Of a stretch of DNA of 64,000 bases, positions 1-10,484 are shown piece after piece (the first letter of the stretch is position 1; each line of letters begins with the position of its first letter). The stretch is from Carnegiea gigantea (Eukaryota; Streptophyta; Magnoliopsida; Caryophyllales; Cactaceae). The DNA lies in contig JAKOGI010002812.1 of assembly GCA_029747015.1 (NCBI GenBank), forward strand, positions 1 through 64,000, written 5' to 3'. The notes beneath the pieces were generated by a model, which worked only from the letters and a program-made list of their open reading frames with translations, made no database searches and had not been told where the DNA came from. Made by a program: the position numbers and the translations under genes.

Positions 1-1
1 G

Positions 2-44
<43 letters not shown>
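1..44. repeat. (TA)n microsatellite
   Basis: Almost pure TA dinucleotide run at the window edge, breaking up into GATA-like units up to about 58. It borders the 3' intergenic remnant of pararetroviral copy A. Confidence 0.95.
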
Positions 45-46
<2 letters not shown>

Positions 47-272
47 TATAGATATGTATATTTGCACACATGGACACGTGCACACACAAACCTAACAACT
101 TTCTACTGTGCAACTTTTGAAAATTTTATCGTTGAGAATTGCTCATGAATAATAACTTGTCGGTGCTGTAGATGAATAGTGGATTATCGAGGAATTGTAG
201 TGAGTGGTGGCTGCTAACAGTTTTGTCTTTTCCTGCAGAATAAAAAATTTCTTAAAGTACTTGCCGTTACTT

Positions 273-1390
273 TTACCCAATGTCAGGACCTTTATGGGCT
301 CTTTTCTTTTGTCTTTGTCGCAGATCATATGGATCTTGAGTTTCTCGAAGATCACAGATCCTTGGTTTTATGGCTGACTCTGCTAAGCTTGAATCGTCGC
401 CAGGGTCGTCATTGTCAAGAAGATTTTGCAAAAAGATTTGTCTCATAGTGGGGTCATCCTTAAGAACTTCAAAGATATCTCGCTGCTTTTTTGTTAATCC
501 CTTGGATTTAGATTTTGTAGAGGAAGGAGAAACTTCCATCTTGGCAGGGGTAGATGGACCATGTGCAATATCTTTATTTTTGTCCAGTGTGTGAAGGTTT
601 TGGAGAGTGTTTTTTTTTGTCTTTCTTTTACAAAAATACTCCACATTTTCCTTGCCACAAAGCTTTGTTTTGTATTCATTCCACTATCTAACTTTGTAAA
701 TTCGAGCAACAAATAAAGGAAATGAATTAAGAAGATAATTCTAGTATCTTTATTCCTAACAAAATGTCCAGGCAATGTTGACGATTCTGAAAAATTGTAC
801 TTCTTTTGTATAAGCTTCATAGGCGACGATGTTTGCGATCCAGAAGCCCTTCCTTAGCTTCACTAGGTAAGATAGAAGGAGAGCAACTAAACACAGTCCC
901 CCAATGATAAATATAGATTGAAAATGTAAACGCAGCCTTGTCATGGATGTTAAAAAAAACCAAGAATGAATTTTTGGCTTGTGAAAGAAAGCACTTAACC
1001 AAGCCATTTTGCAATCAAGATAATTCTAGGTGGCTGGTTCAAATGGAATAAAAAATTGTCTTTCTTGTAGTGGATCTTTCTATTGCTAGAAGCCCAAAAC
1101 ATTTTTGATAATACATTTTGAGTATAAAATGTAGGAAGGATTTATGACATATGTTGCATAAGCAATGTTCATTGATTGGGTATCAATAGTGATGAGTTCA
1201 TAGAAATATCGAGTTTTTTTTTGTTGATGGTCACCAAGGTGGTGACAGGCACCGAAACTTCTTTGGACCAAGTCTCTAATGAAAAGATTTATAGGGGCAA
1301 TTTTGTAGATGGTGAGAAAAAGGTGTTATGTGAATCGAAGAAAGTTGGGTTGTTTTGTGGCAACAGTTTTGTATGGTAAAGGTGGGAGAT
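273..1390 (-). pseudogene. Pararetroviral polyprotein C-terminal region, copy A
   Basis: The longest open piece is 644-273 (about 124 codons). It is hydrophilic, rich in Lys/Ser/Asp, includes a run of Asp-Asp and Ser residues, and ends near the intergenic region. Upstream on the minus strand (about 1271-645) is a Trp/aromatic-rich stretch with pieces such as FHKPKIHSWF, split between frames by at least two frameshifts and several stops. The same order (RNase H, aromatic-rich domain, acidic tail) recurs in copies B, C and D, so it belongs to the element. I recognise the aromatic-rich pattern as one found downstream of RNase H in plant pararetrovirus-like polyproteins, but I know no biochemical function for it. 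Not functional here. Confidence 0.6.
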
Positions 1391-2100
1391 TTGAAAGAGA
1401 TTAAAACAAATTTTTTGTGGCAACTAATTTTGTAGTCATCGTCCTTTTGTATTCCTTTGCCTTTGCCCGAGTTACTAATTGTGAAAACCTTCTTGAAATG
1501 TGTTTTACCACTCTTTCCTTGCAAACACTCTCTTGTAAGGAAATCTGGTAAGGAATTGTTCTCTCCTTTGACAAACTCAATTTTAAAATCAAAGGAAGAT
1601 AAGATAGCCTGCCATTTGGCAAAGGTTTATATCAAAACTAAATTCTTAACATCCCTTTACGAAACATATTTTGCAAATTTGAAATCTATCAAAACTAAAT
1701 TCTTAACATCCCTTTACAAAACATATTTTGCAAATTTGAAATCAATTCGAAGATGTAATTTTTCGAAAATAGATCATCTTAAAATTTTGAAATATGAAGG
1801 GCTACTAATAAAATTTCTCTTTTGATAGTAGAATAATTTTGGTGTGGACCAAGCCAAATGCCAAAGTGATATCTAACTAATTGCTCTTTGTCATGCATTC
1901 TTTTTTTGAGGAGTTCTCCATAACTTATGTCAGATGCATCTATCTCAACTGTCACGAATGCATAAGGACGAGGAACACCGAGACATGGAAGAGAGTCAAC
2001 CTTTTGTTTGATTTGTCTAATTATGTCAATGTATATATCAGACCAGGGTTTAGGATTCTTCCTAAATCTTTTATACAGAGCGGCACACAATTGCTGAAGA
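1391..2100 (-). pseudogene. Pararetroviral RNase H, copy A (broken)
   Basis: The open piece 2090-1779 on the minus strand contains the RT-RNase H connection followed by an E-I-D-A-S-D segment, which is the first catalytic Asp motif of Caulimoviridae-type RNase H, and then a conserved Trp-Leu-Gly and a T-I-K-R-E-I segment with the catalytic Glu. The domain continues in another frame to about 1,400 after an in-frame 57-bp duplication (1630-1743). RNase H would degrade the RNA strand during reverse transcription. Stops and a frameshift make this copy inactive. Matching regions are 17,820-18,430 (copy C) and 23,340-23,770 (copy D). Confidence 0.75.
1630..1743 (-). repeat. 57-bp tandem duplication inside RNase H of copy A
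   Basis: Two abutting 57-bp units, 1630-1686 and 1687-1743, differ at a single base that I can see. 57 is a multiple of three, so the duplication adds 19 codons without shifting frame. Copies C and D have one unit only, so the duplication arose in copy A after the copies separated. Confidence 0.9.
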
Positions 2101-2720
2101 TGTGGAAAAAGGTCTAAAATGTAATTAAGACAACCAAGAAATCTTGGTAATTGTTCTTGAATTCTTTTGTAAGAGATTTCTTCTTATAATTGGGAAAATT
2201 GATTTTATTTGAATTGTAAAAGATTGACTTGTTTGCAAATAGAGGAATTTCGTAAAAGCGAAACTTCATGTTGCTTTACAGTAGAAAGAAAATTAAAAGA
2301 GATTTGTTTGCCGAGAATCCTGGTATGCATACCAGATTCGTTCACGTAAAATGGATAGATTTGTGTTAAATATGGAGTGCTAAGAATTATGTCATGAGTA
2401 ATATTTTGTACAATTAAAAATATATTTTGAAATAATAATCATTGCTTTGAATGTAACCTTTGTTAAACTTATACTTGATGCTCAAAGGTTCTCCATTGGC
2501 ACTACACAATTGTTCTTTTGTTCTTTCATAACCCTTAGCAGGAATGATTCCTTCTCTTATGCAGTTTTGATCAGCTCTACTGTCAATGAGAGATATTGCA
2601 TTTGTAGAGAAATCATTGACTACTATTTTGACAATAGAATACCATTTTTGAAATGTTACTTGAGAAATGGTATGAAGAAATTGTTCTTCTGAGATTTCAT
2701 TCTTAGGGATGTTTTCTATT
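2101..2720 (-). pseudogene. Protease and truncated RT remnant, copy A
   Basis: The minus strand at about 2,600-2,560 encodes a retroviral-type aspartic protease active-site context, but the motif reads D-S-R instead of D-S-G because of a Gly-to-Arg change; copies B and C keep D-S-G. Downstream the frame runs through a Gln/Leu-rich stretch (about 2,280-2,180) and then directly into a segment resembling the end of the RT thumb and the RT-RNase H connection (about 2,175-2,090). No YxDD-type RT active site occurs between them, so the RT fingers and palm are deleted. The protease would mature the polyprotein; here it is dead. Confidence 0.65.
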
Positions 2721-2939
2721 TTTTGGAAATTGTCAGGGATTTTGGAGGAACTTAGAATTTGCGTTTCTAGGATGGAAAGTTTTGTATGAAGTTCTACATC
2801 AATAGCTTTGAGATTAACTATCTCTAGTCTAAGATCTCAAACTTGAGCTTTCCGCTGATTGACTTCAATTTGAATGTCTTTTGTAGTGAGTTGCTCGAAA
2901 GGATTTGGAATTAGATGTTTTTGGAATAATTTTGTCAGG

Positions 2940-4480
2940 CTAGGAGTTTCCATATACAAACTTAATGACTTTCTTTTCTTCTTCAAGAATTAAGTCTTTG
3001 GGCTTGCTCAGATGCTCCTTTTTTGTATCTTCATCAGAAATCTTCACTATCTGGTCGTGTAGGAATTCTTTCTGATTTCTGTTTGTAATAACATTGATTG
3101 TTTTGATAGGAGAAGAATCATAATCTGATTCATCCTTGTCAGAGCTTTGATAGTAATCATTGTAGTTGTCAGTGTTAGATGAGTTTTGTCCCATAAAAGC
3201 AAGAAGCTTCTTTCGGAGCTTAGGCTGCTCTACAAATAGCTCATTGATCTTTTGTTCTGTTTTGCATTGGTAGGCTTTATGACCAAGTCTGCCACATTTG
3301 TAAAAGACAATTGGCTTCTTTTTCACTTTCTTCTTTTTGGAAGAAGTTGGCTTAGAATTGGAATTTGAAGGCGAAATGTTTGTAGCTTTTGTTGGTCTTT
3401 TGAATCTTTTGCTAATGGCTTTCTTGGCACGTTTAGCTTTTGAAGAAGGAGTTTCAATTTGCCAAATGCTTGACAGAAAGTTCCCATTTCCTTTCTGGAT
3501 TAGGCCTTCTCTGATCCATATTTAGCTTGAATTTTGAGTTTGTTGCAAAGCATAAGTCCTTCACTTTCGACAACTTCAAAGATCATTCCATATGTCAGAA
3601 GATGGAAAGGGATACCATTAGTCCCACAATGTTGTCAGAGTTTTGAGAGAATCCTTCCTCCAAACAACTTTGGTAGGCTTGCAATGAATCGCTCTTCCCA
3701 AAAGTTTCACATGCCGTCCTCTTTCATTAATACATTGGTAAAGAATATATCTTTATACCATTTGTGATCAATGAGAGTAGGGCATTTAGGTTGATAAGGA
3801 CATTCTTGGCAGTTGCCTATCCTTCTTGTGGATTGCTAATAAAATGGAGAGTGATGGCATGAATCAAGGTTTCATACACATCTTGAATGAGTTCTCCATG
3901 TTCATCAAGCTCTTCTGTAGTGTGGTTAAGAATGGCCAATCTTTCTTCAAAAGAGAGATAATTGTCCCACAAATTCTTTACTTATCCAGAGAAACTAAGA
4001 ATAATAATGGTAGCAACATGTTTGTTAGAATAACCATTGACTTTTTATACAGCAGCTGCTATTCCCATTTCTTCAATGGTCGACAGCACTTTGTGCTCTG
4101 ATTTGCCGTCAATATTCCAACCACATATAGATCTACCATCATAGTTTCTATCCGTGAATTAGCCTCTTTCTTCATATTGAATATCTGGAGGAGTAGGCTT
4201 AGGATAATAATTCCTAGCACTAGCATTTCTCCAGTTTTGAATTTCATTAAGAGCAAAAGGTTCTTCTTTGCTATCATCTTTGAAGGTGTTTTGGATAGTA
4301 GCTATGGCCTTGTCTTGGTCATTACTACGAGTAACAACTTCTTCTTCTTCTGTTGAGGAAGATGTGCTATCATCCTTTTGTTGGTAAGTTTTATCAATGC
4401 AGGTAAGAGTTTTGTTTTTGGCAGAAATGTCAAGTTCTTCGATTTGCTTAAAAATCTTTTGAAGGATATCAAAATTTTAA
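2940..4480 (-). pseudogene. Capsid (coat) region with degenerate CCHC zinc knuckle, copy A
   Basis: Open piece 3326-2940 on the minus strand encodes a zinc-knuckle context that reads F-x2-C-x4-H-x4-C: the first Cys is replaced by Phe. An acidic Asp/Ser-rich tail follows, as in Caulimoviridae capsid proteins. The upstream capsid body (about 4,480-3,330) is split over several frames, including a piece at 4277-4059. The knuckle binds viral RNA in related viruses. Copies B (about 8,700) and C (about 19,620) keep all four ligands, showing that the loss is specific to copy A. The region 2,721-2,939 is a spacer between knuckle and protease. Confidence 0.7.
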
Positions 4481-4501
4481 CTTTTTACTTTGGACAAGGA
4501 T

Positions 4502-4867
4502 TCAATGTTTGCTTTTGGAATACTGTCCAATTTGACAAATAGTTTGGAAATATTTTCTGTAAAAGATGAAAAGGGTTTTGTACGGGAGTTGGCAACTTGT
4601 TTTTTGGCAGCTTCCTTTCTTGGCATTAGTTTTTGTATAGAGTTGGTTCAATTGTTTAGCAATTGTATTGAGGATGACATTTGTATAATTGGCTTGCTCA
4701 TGAACCTTTTTAATGTCATCGAGTTGGGCAATATCGGTATCCATTCCCTTACGGCCATTTTTGTAAGGAAAAGTGTGAACAGCCTTTTTCTCCACAAAAA
4801 GCTTAACGGGCTGATGAGTCAGAGGATGTATGGAGGCCATGCTTGTGCCATCAACAAGATGCCACAC
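4502..4867 (-). pseudogene. Coiled-coil linker between movement protein and capsid, copy A
   Basis: About 122 open codons on the minus strand. The N-terminal part contains an Asp-Ile-Lys-Lys followed by a heptad-like pattern of Ile/Leu with many Asn/Gln (around TNVILNTIAKQLNQL), which looks like a short coiled coil. The C-terminal part is Lys-rich. In related pararetroviral polyproteins a coiled coil lies between movement protein and capsid, and the position here agrees. The better preserved version is at 9,713-10,176 in copy B. No catalytic role is expected. Confidence 0.55.
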
Positions 4868-5449
4868 TTTTAAAAGACTGGCTTGAGCTTTTATACTCGG
4901 AGTGTGTAAACATCATGGAAACCCTTTTTAGATATAAATGTAAGAAACCAAAGGAAACAAGGGAAGTTGACTGCAAATCTTTGCTTCTCAGCTATCCATT
5001 CCTTTTTGACCTTTTCTCTAAGGTTTCTATCAATTTGTTCGAACTAGTGGCGCTTAGAAGCATTGCTGGTGGAGTAATAATCTTCCTTTAGGAAAGGCCA
5101 ATCAATTGTAAAATTCATACTCATGAGAACATTACGTCCATATCCTATTCCTAACGAAGTCGAAGATAGAGGATCATTTTGGAATTAGTTCTGGTATGGG
5201 TGACCTAAACTGGTATTTTTGTGGTTCTTCTGTGGGGATACTTCTTTCTAAGTGGAAATAGGAAAATGATTTCCTACTAGTAGAAGTTCCTGGGAGATTT
5301 GTAGGTTCACGAAATGAGCAGAATCATAGGAGAACTCGGCCATCAGGTTCTTCTATGATTTGCTCAATATTGTTCATTTGTCTGGATTTGTCTTTTGAAA
5401 CAGCTTGAGCATCTTTAAGTTCAGTAGCTTAAGAAATTGCAATCTCATA
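4868..5449 (-). pseudogene. Decayed inter-domain region between movement protein and linker, copy A
   Basis: No sizeable open frame. Identity comes from position and from the plus-strand inverted copy at about 21,650-21,880, which matches 5,440-5,210 in reverse complement, including a segment reading GRVLLLFY-like in one frame. I see no recognisable domain. Confidence 0.5.
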
Positions 5450-6265
5450 TCATTTGACAAGTTTTGGACTGAAAACTTGAGGTTTATCATCCTCGATTTG
5501 AAGTAAAATTGTCTTGTTTGTATTTGAAGGTAAAGCACTCAAAAATTTTGTATTGAGATTTGTAGTCATCAATTTGAAATAAACTCTATACAAAATTGCA
5601 AAGTTTTTGAAATCATGAAATTCGTCGCCTTGAATATGCAGATCAAGCTTCAAGGCTTCGGATGTCATGGGACATGTAACATCAACATAGAAGTTTCGAT
5701 AGCAATTGAAGAAAATGGGTCTGTTATGTATATTGGTGTTAATGATGGCTAATAAAGATAATTTGTATTTCTTTAACCTTTTGTCTCTTAAGGCTATGTA
5801 AAGAGGTGCGTTAATCCCTTTTCTGATGAAATGTTTAACAGCAGCTTATACTAATCCAATATGCATAAAACGGAATTTGTCATTTAAATGTATTTGAATA
5901 GCTTTTGGTTTGATGAAAGATATAGTTTGTAAACTGCTTTGTAGACTCACGATTTGTTCATGAGCTTTGATTAAAAAAGTAGTTTGGAAACTAAATGTCC
6001 TAATTTTGTAAATAGTTTCAATATTGACATTGGGAATATCCCATTTGTGAAAATTATCAAGAGAGGGAGCCTTAATAAGGTCATTCGTCCAAAACTCATT
6101 ACTATTAACTATATCACTACTATGACTATCTAACCTAAAATACAATAACTTCCTAAACTTACTAGCCACAGCCGTATTCTGTGTACATGCAGTGAATGAT
6201 AAAAGTCTACTCCCATAGTGTAGATTAAAGACAGGACCATCAGGACCACTTGCCGGGACCACCAC
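5450..6265 (-). pseudogene. Movement protein, copy A (broken)
   Basis: Two open pieces on the minus strand, 6265-5846 (140 codons) and 5668-5450 (73 codons), separated by frameshift and stops. They lie directly downstream of the primer site, where the 30K-superfamily movement protein sits in Caulimoviridae. The first piece contains a T-I-Y-K-I-R-T-F-S-F beta-strand-like stretch and the second a D-L-H-I-Q-G-D-E-F-H-D-F-K-N-F stretch, matching the counterpart in copy C (21,250-20,669). Movement proteins enlarge plasmodesmata for cell-to-cell spread. Assignment rests on position plus pattern, and this copy is non-functional. Confidence 0.6.
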
Positions 6266-6341
6266 TTAAGGCTGACCAACGGCTTTGGCCAATGGCTGAC
6301 CAACGCCTATCAAATACCATGCATAGATAGACACATAAATG

Positions 6342-6353
6342 ACTTTGATACCA
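6342..6353 (-). promoter_or_regulatory. tRNA-Met primer-binding site, copy A (two mismatches)
   Basis: On the minus strand the site reads TGGTATCAAAGT, against TGGTATCAGAGC for initiator tRNA-Met. It lies about 77 bp upstream of the movement-protein piece, as in Caulimoviridae leaders. Confidence 0.7.
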
Positions 6354-6394
6354 AAGGGGCACAGGATCGGAAGAAACACACGAAATATTAAAAC

Positions 6395-6400
6395 TTTATT
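6395..6400 (-). terminator. Poly(A) signal AATAAA (A/B)
   Basis: Minus strand AATAAA downstream of the TATA box; conserved at 10,231-10,236 and 22,078-22,083 in the other intergenic regions. Confidence 0.55.
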
Positions 6401-6698
6401 ACGAAAACTTAGAACATAGGGCACATGAAAGAAAACAAACAGAAAATAAGAAAAACTTAAGTAAACTTACAGAAAGCTTACAGAGAATTTTGTCACAATA
6501 ACTAACAAATTGTCAATTGGTAACTTGAAAAAGTTGTGTAGAGATTTTGTAAACAGAAGAGAGCAAAGAACATACTTACAGAGAGAATCTCCAAATTTCT
6601 AGCTCAAACTTTCTGATAATTTTGTCATGTAGTGCGACTTTTCATTGATCGTTTTTTCAATGATATTGTATGATGCCTTATCTAGATGAAATGTTTGC

Positions 6699-6706
6699 TT
6701 TATATA
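6699..6706 (-). promoter_or_regulatory. TATA box of pararetroviral promoter (A/B)
   Basis: Minus strand TATATAAA in a CTC-TATATAAA-G context; the equivalents are at 10,582-10,590 and 22,399-22,407. Confidence 0.65.
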
Positions 6707-7100
6707 GAGCTAGAAGGAGCTCAATAATAGAGGCATAATTATGTTCAATTGTCTTCATTTGTGATGCAACGAAAGCAGGTTGCACTTGTGAAAAAGATAG
6801 CAACTTTGAACTGTGCAACTTTTGAAAATTTGTTCTTCAGAACTGCTCATGAATAGTAACTTAACGGTACTGTAGATGAATGGTGCATTGTTAGGGAACT
6901 ATAGTGAATAGTATCTGCTGACAGTTTTATCCTTTCCTGTAAAATAAAAATTCTGTTAAAGTAATGACCCTTACTTTTGTTGAAGGTTAAGACCTGCAGG
7001 CTCCTTCCTTTTGTATTATTTTTTTTTTTTTTGGGTCATAGATCATAAGGATCTTGAGAGTCCTGTAGATCACAGAGCCTTAGTTTTGTAGCTGACTTTG

Positions 7101-7497
7101 TTGAACTTGAATCATCACTAGAGTTGTCATCGTCAAGAAGCTTTTGTAAAAGGATTTGTCTCATAGTGGGGTCATCCTTGAGAACTTCAAGGATATCTCA
7201 CTGTTTTTATATTAATCCCTTGGATTTAGATTTTGTAGAGGAAGAAGAGACTTCCATCTTGGTAGGGGTTGATGGACCATGTGCAACTTTTTTATTTTTG
7301 TCCAGTGTGTAAAGGTTTTGGAGAGTGTATTTTTTGGTCTTGGTGTTGTAGAAATACTCCACATTTTCTTTATCGCAGAGCTTGGTTTTGTATTCATTCC
7401 ACCACCTAACTTCATAAATTCAAACAACAGATAGGGGAAGTATTTACTAAGATAATTCTGGTATCTATATTTCCAACAGAATATCCAGCCAATGTTA
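7101..7497 (-). pseudogene. Polyprotein C-terminal tail, copy B
   Basis: Homologous to 273-780 of copy A, including the Lys/Ser-rich tail and the TKSKSKGL-like segment, with stops and frameshifts. It is joined directly to the RT thumb remnant at about 7,497 by deletion of RNase H. Confidence 0.6.
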
Positions 7498-8060
7498 AAG
7501 ATGTGGGAAAAGTTCTGAAATGTAATTAAGGCAACTAAGAAATCTTGGTAATTGTTCTTCAATTCTTTTGCAAGAGATTTCTTCTTCTAATTGGGCAATT
7601 TGATTTTGTTTCAATTGTAAAAGATTGACTTTTTGTAAATAGAGGAATTTTATACAAGCGAAACTTCACGTTACTTTGCCGCAAAAAGAAAATTGAAAAA
7701 GATTTGTTCGCCAAGAATCTTGGTATGAACACTAGATTTGTTGACATAAAATGGATAGATTTATATTAAAAATGAAATGCAAAGAATTATGTCATAAGTA
7801 ATATTTTGTACAAAAAGAAGCATGTTTTTGAAACAATAATCCTTATTTTGATATAACCTTTGTTAAGGTCATACGTGATGTTCAAAGGTTCTCCATTAGT
7901 ACTGCACAATTGTTCTTGTGTTCTTTCACAATACTTCGTAGGAATGATTCCTTCTCTTATGCAGTTTTGATTAGCTCCACTGTCAATGAGAGCTATTTGG
8001 ATTTGCAAAGAAGTCATTCACTACTATTTTGACAATAGAATATCATTTTTGAAATGCAAC
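7498..8060 (-). pseudogene. Protease and RT thumb remnant, copy B
   Basis: Open piece 8017-7787 on the minus strand contains an A-L-I-D-S-G-A-N active-site motif of a retroviral-type aspartic protease, intact in this copy. The piece 7747-7559 continues the protease C-terminus and a Gln-rich stretch, then joins the thumb-like segment of RT at about 7,570. As in copies A and C there is no RT palm between them. Frameshifts separate the pieces. Confidence 0.65.
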
Positions 8061-8523
8061 TTGGGAAATGGTATGAAAAAATTGTTCTTTTGAGATTTCA
8101 TTCTCAGGAATGTTTTCTATATTTTGGAAATTGTCAGGGATTTTGAAGGAACTTAAAATTTGTGCTTCCAAGATGGAAAGTTTCGTATGAAGCTCTAGAT
8201 CAGTAGCTTTGAGATTAACTGTCTTTAGTCTACGATCTCGATGCTGATCTTTCAGTGCATTGACTTCAATTTGAATGTCTTTTGTAGTGAATTGCTAGAA
8301 AGGATTTGGAATTGGATATTTTTGGAATAATTTTTTCAGGCTAAAAGTTTCCATATAAAACTCAATGTCTTTCTTTTGTTCTTCAAGAATTAAGTCTTTA
8401 AGCTTGCTTAGATACTCCTTTTTGTATCTTCATTAGAAATCTTTTCTATCAGGTTGAGTAGGAATTCAATCTGATTTCTGTTTGCGATAACATTGATTGT
8501 TTTGATAGGAGAAGAATCATAAT
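8061..8523 (-). pseudogene. Spacer and acidic capsid tail, copy B (no clear ORF)
   Basis: Matches 2,700-3,120 of copy A base for base over long stretches, but is closed by stops. Only the acidic tail downstream of the zinc knuckle is recognisable. Confidence 0.5.
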
Positions 8524-9690
8524 CTAATTCATCCTCCTCTGAGCTTTGATAGTAATTAATGTCATTGTTAGTGTCAGATGAGTTTTATGCCAGGACAGCA
8601 AGAAGCTTCTTTTAGTGCATAGGCTGATCAGCACATATCTCATCGATCTTTTGTTCAGTTTTGCATTGGCAGGCTTTATGACTAGGTTTTCCACATTTGT
8701 AACAGACAACTGGCTTCTTTTTAACTTTCTTCTTCTTAGAAGAGGTTAGCTTGGAATTAGAATTTGGAGCCAAAATGTTTTTAGGCTTTGTTGGTCTTTT
8801 GAATCTTTTCTAATGGCTTTCTTGGCACGTTCGTTTAGCTTTTGAAGAAGGAGCTTCAATTTTTGTAATGCCAAATACTTCACAGAAAGTTTCTATTTCC
8901 TTTCTGGATTGGGCCTTCTCTAATCCATATTTAGCTTGAATTTTGAGTTCATTGCAAAGGATAAGTTCTTCACTTTCGATAACTCCAAAGATCATTCCAT
9001 ATGTCAGAAGGTGGAAAGGGATATGTTCAGTCCCACAATATTGTCTGAGTTTTGAGAGAATCCTTTCTCCAAATAACTTTGGTAAGCCTGTAATGAATCG
9101 CTCTTTCCAAAAGATTTGCATGCCGTCCTCTCTCTTTAATACACTGGTAAAATAATACATCTTTACACCATCTGTAGTCAATGAGAGCAGGGCATCTTAG
9201 GTTGATAAGGACAGTTTTGATGGCAGCCTGTCCTTCTTGTGGATTGCCAATAAAATGGAGACTAATGGTATAAATCAAGGTTTTATATGGATTTTGAATG
9301 AATTCTCCAAGTTCATCAAGCTCTTCTAAAGTGTGATTGAGAATGGCTAATCCTTCTTCAAAAGAAAGATAATTGTCTCACCAATTCTTTAAGTGTCCAG
9401 AGAAACTGAGAATAATAATGGCAGCAACATGTTTCTTGGATTAACCATTGACTTTGTAGGCAACAGTTGCTATTCCCATTTCTTCAATGGCAGATAGCAC
9501 TTTGTGCTCTGATTTACCGTCAATGTTCCCGCCACAGATTGATCTACCATCACAGTTTCTATCAGTGGACTGGCCTTTTTCTTCATATTGAATGTCTAGG
9601 GGAGTAGGCTTAGGATAATAATTTCTAGTACTAGCTTTTCTCCAGTTTTGAATTTTGTTAAGAGCAAGAGGCTCTTCTTTTGTGTCATCT
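8524..9690 (-). pseudogene. Capsid with intact CCHC zinc knuckle, copy B
   Basis: The minus strand at about 8,715-8,660 encodes a zinc knuckle with all four ligands (C-x2-C-x4-H-x4-C), preceded by a Lys-rich stretch. The upstream capsid body is spread over open pieces 9181-8810 and 9278-9027, with conserved R-F-I-T-G-L-P-like and Glu/Lys-rich helical segments. The knuckle is intact but the body is frameshifted, so no full capsid could be made. Confidence 0.65.
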
Positions 9691-9712
9691 TTGAAGGTAT
9701 TTTGGATGGTAG

Positions 9713-10176
9713 CTATGACCTCGTCTTGGTCACTACCACTAGTAATAACTTCTTCTTCTTCTGTAGAGGTAGATGTGCTGTCATCCTTTTGTTGTCAAGT
9801 TTTCGTAATGCAAGTAAGAGTTTTGTTTTTGGAAGAAATGTCAAGTTCTTTGATTTACTCAGAAATCTTTTGAAGGATATCATGATTTGATTTTTTGCTT
9901 TTGATAAGGATTCAACTTTTACTTTTGGAATAATGTCCAATTTGAGAAATGGTTTGGAAATACGTTCTGTAAAAGATGAAGAGGGTTTTGTACTAGAGCT
10001 GGCAACTTCTTTTTTGGCAGCTTCCTTTTTGGCATTAGTTTTTGCATTGAGTTGGTTCAATTGTTTAGCAATTGTATTTAGGATGACATTTGTATAATTG
10101 GCTTGCTCATAAAGCTTTTTGATGTCACCAAGCTGGGCAGTATTGATGTCCATTCCCTCCCGACCACTTTTGTGTG
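9713..10176 (-). pseudogene. Coiled-coil linker, copy B (longest open version)
   Basis: Open on the minus strand from about 10,216 to 9,713. It has the same D-I-K-K-L-Y-E-Q-A-N-Y-T-N-V-I-L-N heptad-like stretch as copy A, then Lys/Ser-rich sequence. The open frame starts upstream of the primer-like site and so fuses leader sequence to the linker, because the movement protein is deleted. Confidence 0.55.
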
Positions 10177-10188
10177 GCTCTGATATTA
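10177..10188 (-). promoter_or_regulatory. tRNA-Met primer-binding site, copy B (two mismatches)
   Basis: Minus strand TAATATCAGAGC, ten of twelve bases complementary to initiator tRNA-Met, located at the deletion junction with the linker region. Confidence 0.65.
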
Positions 10189-10434
10189 GATAGGAACAGG
10201 ATCGAAAGAAACACACGGAATATTAAAAACTTTATTAAGAAAGCTTAAAACACAAAGTGCATAAAGGAAATTAACCAGAAAATACGAATGTGTAACTATA
10301 GAAAACTTATAGATACATTTATCATAGTAGTAACTTACAGATTTCTCACAAAATGATAATATAGAAATTTGCATAGAGATTTGTAATTTGGAGACTTGTG
10401 CAGAGATTTGTAGAGAGCAGAGAAAATTCTATGA

Positions 10435-10484
<50 letters not shown>

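Larger units (their letters stand above)
45..6353 (-). mobile_element. Endogenous pararetrovirus copy A (Caulimoviridae-like), degenerate
   Basis: The minus strand, read from high to low coordinates, gives a tRNA-Met-like primer site (6342-6353), movement-protein region (6265-5450), coiled-coil linker (4867-4502), capsid and zinc knuckle (about 4480-2940), protease (about 2720-2180), a reverse-transcriptase thumb remnant, RNase H (about 2090-1400) and a long C-terminal region (about 1390-273). This order is that of petuvirus/florendovirus-like Caulimoviridae; genus is not assignable by eye. Every region carries stops and frameshifts. The RT catalytic core is absent. The copy most complete in the window for movement-protein-to-capsid order. 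Positions 45-272 are the 3' intergenic remnant, matching 6,810-7,040, 10,690-10,920 and 22,510-22,740. Confidence 0.8.
6354..7100 (-). promoter_or_regulatory. Complete pararetroviral intergenic/promoter region between copies A and B
   Basis: Contains, on the minus strand, a TATA box (TATATAAA, 6706-6699), then an AATAAA signal (6400-6395) about 300 bp downstream, then the primer site at 6353. In Caulimoviridae the poly(A) signal lies just downstream of the transcription start so that the pregenomic RNA is terminally redundant; this arrangement fits. The part 6,780-7,100 is the trailing region after the polyprotein stop, with a T-run at about 7,017-7,033. Confidence 0.7.
7101..10188 (-). mobile_element. 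Endogenous pararetrovirus copy B, with two large deletions
   Basis: The minus strand reads primer site (10,188-10,177), linker (10,176-9,713), capsid (about 9,690-8,524), protease (about 8,060-7,571), RT thumb remnant (about 7,570-7,498) and C-terminal tail (about 7,497-7,101). The movement protein is deleted, so the leader joins the linker directly near 10,175. RNase H and the first part of the C-terminal region (about 1.3 kb of copy A) are also deleted, with the junction near 7,497. It sits head-to-tail with copies A and C. Confidence 0.75.

Noticed and set aside
9648..9890. Plus-strand ORFs through the pararetroviral copies, for example here and at 4,490-4,873
   Set aside because: Shadows of the minus-strand capsid and linker regions; not conserved in frame between copies.
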